A model generated the notes under the pieces. The model was given only the letters and a program-made list of their open reading frames with translations. It was not told the origin of the DNA and did not search any database. A program made the position numbers and the translations under genes. A stretch of 6,086 bases of DNA from JAYGED01 sp046582565 (GTDB taxonomy: Bacteria > Pseudomonadota > Alphaproteobacteria > JAAXGF01), in NCBI GenBank assembly GCA_046582565.1, contig JAYGED010000011.1, positions 1-6,086 on the forward strand. The letters are read 5' to 3'. Below are positions 1 through 4,057 of the stretch, in pieces. Numbering within the stretch: the stretch's first letter is position 1; each line of letters opens with the position of its first letter.

Positions 1-17
1 CGACGCTCTTCCGATCT
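1..17 (+). other. Illumina adapter remnant (not genomic)
   Basis: The bases CGACGCTCTTCCGATCT are identical to the last 17 bases of the standard Illumina TruSeq read-1 adapter. They sit exactly at the edge of the window, as expected of an untrimmed adapter at a contig end. The genomic sequence therefore starts at about base 18. The neighbouring minus-strand gene ends at base 20, so its stop codon lies just inside the genomic part, but bases 18-20 deserve some caution. Confidence 0.93.
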
Positions 18-19
18 GA

Positions 20-322
20 TCAGCCTTCCTCCCGGCCGCCGGACGCCACCAGCGCCGCTAGCCTGTCATCATCGAACTCAGCCTCCAGGCGTGCCGCCAT
101 GGCGGCGGCCTCGGCATCGAGGTCGTCGCCACATTTAGTCGGCTCGCCGCGGCGCCATTCGGCGAGATAGGCGTCGGTATCGCGGGCGCCGGAACGCATG
201 GCGGCGCGGTCGATAGCCTTCTCGAAGCGCTCGGTCAGGACCAGCTTGGCCGCGTTCCGCTTCTCCTTGGCAATCACCTGGGCGGGAATGTCACGCCAAT
301 AAACGACTGTCAGCTTTGCCAT
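20..322 (-). CDS. Small 'virulence factor' family protein (PF13769-like)
   Basis: This 100-residue soluble protein starts MAKLTVVYWRDIPAQV, which I recognise as the N-terminal signature of the family labelled 'virulence factor'. The rest is charged and mostly helical (ERFEKAIDRAAMRSG, then DAYLAEWRRGEP), with an acidic, Ala-rich C-terminus. No signal peptide or membrane segment is visible. The biochemical role is unknown to me and the family name does not show pathogenicity. The ATG at 322 was chosen because it gives the family-typical start; an in-frame ATG at 337 would add five residues. Neither has a good Shine-Dalgarno sequence. The start lies inside the end of the DUF1638 gene (32-base overlap, different frame), which suggests translational coupling. 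The context points to a role in corrinoid/folate C1 transfer. The stop is 3 bases from the adapter remnant, but a length near 100 residues fits the family. Confidence 0.82.
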   Translation of the reverse strand: MAKLTVVYWRDIPAQVIAKEKRNAAKLVLTERFEKAIDRAAMRSGARDTDAYLAEWRRGEPTKCGDDLDAEAAAMAARLEAEFDDDRLAALVASGGREEG

Positions 323-950
323 GGGACGGGCTTTCATCTTCAGGATTTTCAGTAGCGGCAACGGCGGCGGCCATGAATTGCTCCAACTCGCCGTAGCCGG
401 TGTATCGGTAGTCATAGGCCAGACCAAGGCGGGTTGCCGCCGCTTCGGCCTGGGTTTGCAAGTCGGCGTCCTCAATCTGCGCCAGATAGACGAGCTTCTG
501 ATAGTTGCCGAAGTAAGCGTCGAGCAGTTCTGGGTGACGGTCGAGGCCGAGGCCTTTGATGATCAACAACTCGAAGTGCTTGACCAGATAGTCGGTCAGA
601 AAAAACGTCCCGGGTTCATCATCCATCAACGCCTCGAAATCGCGTTCGCCGGCGTAGAACTGATAGCAGTGGGGGCCGGCGATGCGCTCGATGCCTTCTC
701 GGCTGAGCATATCGTCGAGTTGCCCGCCGCTTCCGCAATCGCCATAGACCACCAGAATTTTGTCGTATTTACCCCGGGCCGCGTGAATTTTATCGCGCAC
801 CGCGGGGGGGATCTTTTCGGGACGATTGTGAAATTGCGCGGGGACGCAGGTAATCGCCAGATGATTCCAGCCATTGGCACGGATCAGGGCGGTGATTTCC
901 TGGGCCAGCGCGCCACAGGCAATCAGCAGCGTCGTAGGCGTACTGGCCAT
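291..950 (-). CDS. DUF1638 domain-containing protein
   Basis: A 219-residue cytoplasmic protein matching the DUF1638 family by its recognisable blocks: LLIACGALAQEI near the N-terminus, KILVVYGDCGSGG (residues 64-76), GPHCYQFYAGERDF (92-105) and PGTFFLTDYLVKHFE (113-127). The alternation of hydrophobic strands and helices suggests an alpha/beta fold. Cysteines at 12, 35, 72 and 95 each fall in a strand-end or loop block and could form a metal or cluster site; this is inference. No function has been proven as far as I know. I recall the family sitting next to corrinoid methyltransferase genes in methanogens and alphaproteobacteria, which agrees with the corrinoid gene 12 bases upstream here. 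The start ATG at 950 has no clear Shine-Dalgarno, so translation may be coupled to the upstream gene. The last 30 or so residues are polar and probably disordered, and their coding bases overlap the next gene's start. Confidence 0.85.
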   Translation of the reverse strand: MASTPTTLLIACGALAQEITALIRANGWNHLAITCVPAQFHNRPEKIPPAVRDKIHAARGKYDKILVVYGDCGSGGQLDDMLSREGIERIAGPHCYQFYAGERDFEALMDDEPGTFFLTDYLVKHFELLIIKGLGLDRHPELLDAYFGNYQKLVYLAQIEDADLQTQAEAAATRLGLAYDYRYTGYGELEQFMAAAVAATENPEDESPSHGKADSRLLA

Positions 951-962
951 GGCGAGCTTAGG

Positions 963-1682
963 CTAGGCCCCGCCGGCCGCCTGAGTGGCTGCAAGAGAAC
1001 CCTGGCGCTTGGCCATCAATTCCTTGGCTGTGTCCACCGCGACCGCCGCATCCCGGCAATAAGCGTCGGCGCCGACGCTGTCGCCGAACGCTTCGTTGAG
1101 CGGCGCGCCACCGACCATAACGATATAGTCGCTGCGCATGCCCCTCTCGATCAGGGTGTCGATGACGACCTTCATATAGGGCATGGTGGTGGTCAACAGC
1201 GCCGACATGCCGAGGATGTCCGCCTCGTGCTCCTCGATCGCCGTCATGTAATTCTCCACCGCATTGTTGATGCCGATGTTCACCACATCGAAACCGGCGC
1301 CTTCCATCATCATGGCCACCAGGTTCTTGCCGATGTCGTGGATGTCGCCCTTGACCGTACCGATCACCACGGTGCCCATCTTAGGCGCGTTGGTGGCTGC
1401 CAGCAGGGGCCGGAGGATAAACATCCCCGCCTTCATGGAGTTGGCGGCAAGCAGAACCTCGGGCACGAACAATATGCCGTCCCTAAAATCGATGCCGACG
1501 ATTTTCATGCCCGCGACGAGCGCCTCGGTGAGCACATTATACGGTTCCCACCCGCGCCCGAGCAGGATGTTCACACCCTCCTCAATCTCTTCGGCAAGAC
1601 CATCGTAGAGGTCCTCATGTATCTGCTGCACAAGGTCTTCGTCGTTCAGTTGATCGAGGATAATTTCTTCTTCGTCGGTCAT
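963..1682 (-). CDS. Cobalamin-binding methyltransferase corrinoid protein (MtbC/MttC-like)
   Basis: A 239-residue methyl carrier of the MtmC/MtbC/MttC type. Residues about 15-98 form the helical cap (B12-binding_2) and about 102-225 the Rossmann-like B12-binding domain. The cobalamin signature is complete: D113-x-H115-x-x-G118 in KGDIHDIGKN, with H115 the expected lower axial ligand of cobalt; S160-x-L162 in GMSALL; and the GG pair at 191-192 in VGGAPL, followed by GADAYCRDAA. In this family the bound cobalt cycles between Co(I) and methyl-Co(III), taking a methyl group from a substrate methyltransferase and passing it on, usually to tetrahydrofolate. It is the first gene of the minus-strand set, followed 12 bases later by DUF1638. 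No substrate methyltransferase of the MttB or MtaB kind is present in the window, so the substrate (for example a methylated amine, betaine or methoxy compound) cannot be told. Ribosome binding site is weak (GGAACGGG about 10 bases ahead of the ATG). Confidence 0.93.
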   Translation of the reverse strand: MTDEEEIILDQLNDEDLVQQIHEDLYDGLAEEIEEGVNILLGRGWEPYNVLTEALVAGMKIVGIDFRDGILFVPEVLLAANSMKAGMFILRPLLAATNAPKMGTVVIGTVKGDIHDIGKNLVAMMMEGAGFDVVNIGINNAVENYMTAIEEHEADILGMSALLTTTMPYMKVVIDTLIERGMRSDYIVMVGGAPLNEAFGDSVGADAYCRDAAVAVDTAKELMAKRQGSLAATQAAGGA

Positions 1683-1777
1683 CGCAACAACACCCGTTCC
1701 AAAAGTGATACCAACCGGTTTCGGACGCGCGAAACTAGCGTCCAGTTAAATTCAGCGGCCTTTCTCTGCTAACTTGA

Positions 1778-1792
1778 ATGCGACGCATAATA
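1778..1792 (-). promoter_or_regulatory. Candidate operator overlapping a -10 box of the corrinoid operon
   Basis: ATGCG-A-CGCAT (1778-1788) is a perfect 11-base palindrome. It overlaps the TATTAT sequence read on the minus strand (1792-1787), about 100 bases ahead of the corrinoid start codon. A repressor or activator site touching a -10 box would fit, but the missing -35 and the shortness of the palindrome leave this speculative. Confidence 0.22.
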
Positions 1793-1822
1793 TCTATTTT
1801 GCGACATGCGCGACGTTTCCAG

Positions 1823-1834
1823 GGGCCTTGGCCC
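1823..1834. repeat. Short GC palindrome in divergent promoter region
   Basis: GGGCC-TT-GGCCC is an inverted repeat with a two-base centre. The centre is too short for a hairpin loop, so if it has a role it would be as a protein-binding dyad. At this GC content such a palindrome can arise by chance. Confidence 0.3.
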
Positions 1835-1854
1835 AGACCGCGGTTAAGACACTC

Positions 1855-1899
1855 CCCTTCGAGCCAGAATGAATGACAAATTGCACCCTGCTCGAAGGG
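1855..1899. repeat. 10-bp inverted repeat with 25-base spacer
   Basis: CCCTTCGAGC (1855-1864) is repeated exactly as its reverse complement GCTCGAAGGG (1890-1899). The 25-base spacer is AT-rich by local standards. The position, 60 to 105 bases ahead of the transporter gene and within the divergent gap, suits a regulator bound at two half-sites or a large-loop hairpin. No T-run follows, so it does not look like a terminator. Confidence 0.5.
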
Positions 1900-1958
1900 T
1901 ATTGTAGGCGACGACAATTAACATTTAGCAAACCCCGTGCAGACCGCGCAAATCGAAC

Positions 1959-2921
1959 ATGAGAATTATTCCGCTTGCCGCTTCAAAGGGCTTGCCGTTA
2001 ATACCGAGGATGCCGACCGAGACACCATCTGGGCACGCCCCAAAAGATCCCGCCTACGGGCGCAGTATTCTGCTGGTCATGGCCGCTGGGAGCTTCTGGA
2101 GCCTGGGCGGCATCCTGGTGCGCCTGGTGGAGGCCGCCGGCCCCTGGCAAATACTGTTGGTCCGCTCCGTCACCTTATCGATAACGCTTTTCATTGTTCT
2201 GCTGTTCCGCCATCGCAGCGCCCTGCTCAACGAAGTGCGCGGCATCGGCCTGGACGGCGTCGCCGGTGCGCTGTGTCTCGGCGTCGCCTTCACCGGGTTC
2301 ATGTTTGCGCTGATCCATACCAGCGTGGCCAACGCCGTGTTCATGCTCAGCGCGGCGCCGTTTCTCGTCGCTCCCCTCGCCTGGCTGCTGCTCGGCGAGC
2401 GGGTTCGGCGGGCAACCTGGATCGCCATGGTCTTCGCCGTCGCCGGCGTCGCCGTTATGGTGGCCGGCGGCATCAGCGCCGGCGCTTTGTTCGGCAATCT
2501 CGCGGCGATCTCGGCAGTCTTCGGTTTCGCCGGCTTCGCCTTGACCCTGCGTCGCAAACGCCAGACGGATACCCTGACCCTGGTATGTCTCGCGGGCATT
2601 TTCACCGCCGTGGTCGCGGCGATGCTGGTCGACAACTTCACCTATTCGCTTTACGACTTCGGTCTCTGCACGGTCATGGGGGTAATCCAGATGGGCGTGG
2701 GAATGGCTTTCTTCACCCTCGGCTCGCGCCATGTGCCCGCCGCCGAATTGACATTATTGTCTCTCACCGAGGTGGTGCTCGGCCCGATCTGGGTATGGCT
2801 ATGGATCGGCGAGACACCGCGCCTCTGGACGCTTCTCGGCGGCGCCGTAGTGATGGCGGCGCTGATCGGCCACGGACTTTCGGGTATGCGCCGCAAACCT
2901 CCACCCCTGGGCGCCGTATAA
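1959..2921 (+). CDS. EamA/DMT-family transporter
   Basis: A 320-residue polytopic inner-membrane protein of the drug/metabolite transporter superfamily. About ten hydrophobic helices can be picked out, roughly at 36-57, 63-84, 97-119, 123-146, 152-171, 176-196, 205-224, 233-254, 262-283 and 289-307. They form two EamA repeats (about 36-168 and 177-307). Each repeat carries the family's Gly-Glu ending of its fourth helix: LLGE at 144-147 and WIGE at 282-285. Both termini are predicted cytoplasmic. Members export or import small metabolites such as amino acids or purines; the substrate cannot be inferred here. The start is uncertain: ATG 1959 has no Shine-Dalgarno, while in-frame ATG 2010 (residue 18) follows GAGG with no spacing. 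The first 35 residues are polar and outside the membrane domain, so the choice does not alter the fold. It is divergent from the C1 operon and may be functionally unrelated. Confidence 0.9.
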   Translation: MRIIPLAASKGLPLIPRMPTETPSGHAPKDPAYGRSILLVMAAGSFWSLGGILVRLVEAAGPWQILLVRSVTLSITLFIVLLFRHRSALLNEVRGIGLDGVAGALCLGVAFTGFMFALIHTSVANAVFMLSAAPFLVAPLAWLLLGERVRRATWIAMVFAVAGVAVMVAGGISAGALFGNLAAISAVFGFAGFALTLRRKRQTDTLTLVCLAGIFTAVVAAMLVDNFTYSLYDFGLCTVMGVIQMGVGMAFFTLGSRHVPAAELTLLSLTEVVLGPIWVWLWIGETPRLWTLLGGAVVMAALIGHGLSGMRRKPPPLGAV

Positions 2922-2965
2922 GCCCAAAGCAATCCCATGACCTGAATCAAGGCCCGACTTTGGGC
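2922..2965. repeat. 8-bp inverted repeat just after the transporter stop
   Basis: GCCCAAAG (2922-2929) starts directly after the TAA of the transporter gene and recurs as CTTTGGGC (2958-2965), separated by 28 bases. It could fold at the end of the transporter mRNA, but the loop is long and no T-run follows, so it is not a standard intrinsic terminator. Confidence 0.35.
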
Positions 2966-3007
2966 GCGGCTCTATAACAGAAGCATCCATGAAACTCCTG
3001 CTCAGGA

Positions 3008-3028
3008 TGGGGTTGCCTAGTAACCCCA
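3008..3028. promoter_or_regulatory. Dyad over the candidate -35 box of the stress-protein gene
   Basis: TGGGGTT (3008-3014) and AACCCCA (3022-3028) form a perfect 7-bp inverted repeat with a 7-base centre. It covers the TTGCCT hexamer (3013-3018) proposed as the -35 element. It could be an operator or, as RNA, a stem-loop closing the upstream transporter transcript. There is no T-run after it, which favours the operator reading. Confidence 0.35.
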
Positions 3029-3041
3029 GCCTCAATAGTAT
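3013..3041 (+). promoter_or_regulatory. Candidate sigma-70 promoter of the universal stress protein gene
   Basis: TTGCCT (3013-3018) and TAGTAT (3036-3041) each match four of six consensus bases and are exactly 17 bases apart. Transcription would start near 3048, giving a leader of about 23 bases that still includes the ribosome binding site. The region between 3031 and 3055 is the most AT-rich stretch of the gap. Confidence 0.35.
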
Positions 3042-3056
3042 TAATTCATAATTTCC

Positions 3057-3065
3057 GGAGAGAGG
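3057..3065 (+). promoter_or_regulatory. Ribosome binding site of the stress-protein gene
   Basis: GGAGAGAGG ends five bases before the ATG at 3071. It is the clearest Shine-Dalgarno sequence in the window and fixes the start of this gene, suggesting efficient translation. Confidence 0.8.
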
Positions 3066-3070
3066 TCGTC

Positions 3071-3943
3071 ATGAAGGTACGGACAATTCTCACACCGGTT
3101 TCAGGCGCCGAAGAGGACCTTGCCGGTATCGAAGCTGCGTTTACACTCGGCAGCCATCTCGGCGGCGCCCATGTGGAGGGGCTTCATGCTCACCGCGACG
3201 CGCGTGACGCCCTCGCCTACATCGGCGAAGGCATGACCGGTGCGATGATCGAAGAACTCATTACCACCGCCGAAGAAGAAAGTGCCCAAAGCACCCTGCG
3301 CGCCGAGCGTGATTTCTCCGCGGCATGTAAAAATGCCGGATACGAGCTGCTTGACGGTGCTGGCAACGCTTCCAGCACCTCGACGGCCCATTTAATCGTC
3401 GAGACCGGACCGGAGGATGAATTGATCGCCCTCAGAGGCCGGGTGGCTGATATGATCGTGGTGACGCGCGTGGCCAAGGATGGCGATCCAGGCAAGCGCG
3501 CGACCCTTGAGGGTGCTTTACTCGAAAGCGGTAGGCCGCTGTTTATTGTGCCGCCTGAAGGATTGCCCGGACCGCTTGCCTCGGCGGCCATCGCCTGGAA
3601 TGGCAGCGCCGAAGTAGCGCGCGCCGTGTCCCAGGCCCTGCCCCTGCTGGTTGCGGCGGAAAATATTTCCGTCCTTATCATCGAGGAAGGATTGCGCCCC
3701 GGGCCGTCGCCCGATGATCTGGTCGCCTATCTCGCCCGCCACAGCGTCTCGGCAACGATTCACGACACGGCATCGAATCACCTGCCCACCGGCGAAGCCC
3801 TGCTATCGGACGCCGAGGCGGTGGGTGCGGATTTCCTGGTCATGGGCGCCTATACCCACAGCCGCCTGCGCCGCATGATCATGGGCAGTGCGACCGAACA
3901 TGTGCTCGGCGCGGCCGCGTTGCCGATCCTGACGATTCCGTAA
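3071..3943 (+). CDS. Universal stress protein, tandem UspA domains
   Basis: A 290-residue soluble protein, twice the size of a single UspA domain. The N-terminal half (about 1-160) opens with the family strand VRTILTPVSG and ends RPLFIVPPEG. The C-terminal half (about 170-290) runs from AAIAWNGSAEVARAV to the signature GAYTHSRLRRMIMGSATEHVL and a last strand LPILTIP. The ATP-binding motif of the family is G-2x-G-9x-G-(S/T). Here it is G259-A-Y-T262-9x-G272-S273, so the second glycine is a threonine and the rest is intact; nucleotide binding is possible but not assured. The N-terminal half lacks the motif and seems degenerate. Such proteins help survival under starvation, oxygen or energy stress, often through unknown partners. 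A strong ribosome binding site and a promoter candidate precede it; gaps of 149 and 114 bases on either side suggest a single-gene transcript. Confidence 0.92.
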   Translation: MKVRTILTPVSGAEEDLAGIEAAFTLGSHLGGAHVEGLHAHRDARDALAYIGEGMTGAMIEELITTAEEESAQSTLRAERDFSAACKNAGYELLDGAGNASSTSTAHLIVETGPEDELIALRGRVADMIVVTRVAKDGDPGKRATLEGALLESGRPLFIVPPEGLPGPLASAAIAWNGSAEVARAVSQALPLLVAAENISVLIIEEGLRPGPSPDDLVAYLARHSVSATIHDTASNHLPTGEALLSDAEAVGADFLVMGAYTHSRLRRMIMGSATEHVLGAAALPILTIP

Positions 3944-3976
3944 AACATCGCCGGGCCGTGCTAAAAAACTTCATTC

Positions 3977-4004
3977 TTGTCGAGTCGATACCAAGCAGAG
4001 TAAT
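3977..4004 (+). promoter_or_regulatory. Weak candidate promoter of the HD-GYP gene
   Basis: In the 114-base gap after the stress-protein gene, TTGTCG (3977-3982) and AGTAAT (3999-4004) lie 16 bases apart, each with four of six consensus matches. This would give a leader of about 45 bases. No convincing intrinsic terminator for the stress-protein gene was found in the same gap. Confidence 0.22.
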
Positions 4005-4057
4005 TTAGCGGTCAAGGAATCGCCCTTTTAAAGCTGATTTCCGGGGCTCTATTACCA

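Larger units (their letters stand above)
1683..1958. other. Divergent intergenic region with several short dyads
   Basis: This 276-base gap separates the divergently transcribed corrinoid and EamA genes and should hold both promoters. It is AT-richer than the genes in places. A minus-strand reading of ATAATA at 1787-1792 gives TATTAT, a fair -10 box for the corrinoid operon, but no good -35 is found at the usual spacing. I could not find a convincing plus-strand promoter. No cobalamin riboswitch B12-box was seen. The only open reading frame, about 60 codons on the minus strand (1917-1735), resembles nothing I know and runs through the inverted repeats, so it is probably chance. Confidence 0.6.

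Noticed and set aside
321..1772. 483-codon plus-strand open frame
   Set aside because: It lies antisense to the corrinoid and DUF1638 genes, both recognised by clear family motifs. Its translation is rich in His, Arg and Gly with no domain I know, as expected of an antisense shadow in GC-rich DNA.
1735..1917. 60-codon minus-strand open frame in the divergent gap
   Set aside because: No ribosome binding site of note, no family resemblance, and it runs through the inverted repeats and likely promoters.
1683..1958. Cobalamin riboswitch ahead of the corrinoid gene
   Set aside because: It would make biological sense, but I found no B12-box-like sequence and no extended stem set on the minus strand.
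1937..2977. 346-codon plus-strand open frame overlapping the transporter gene
   Set aside because: Its product is Arg-rich and low in hydrophobic residues. The other frame gives a clean ten-helix EamA protein, so this is a frame shadow.
2922..3028. Intrinsic terminator of the transporter gene
   Set aside because: Two inverted repeats are present (2922-2965 and 3008-3028), but neither is followed by a T-run and the first has a 28-base loop.
3944..4057. Operon linking the stress-protein and HD-GYP genes
   Set aside because: The 114-base gap and a possible separate promoter argue against it, although no terminator was found, so read-through cannot be excluded.
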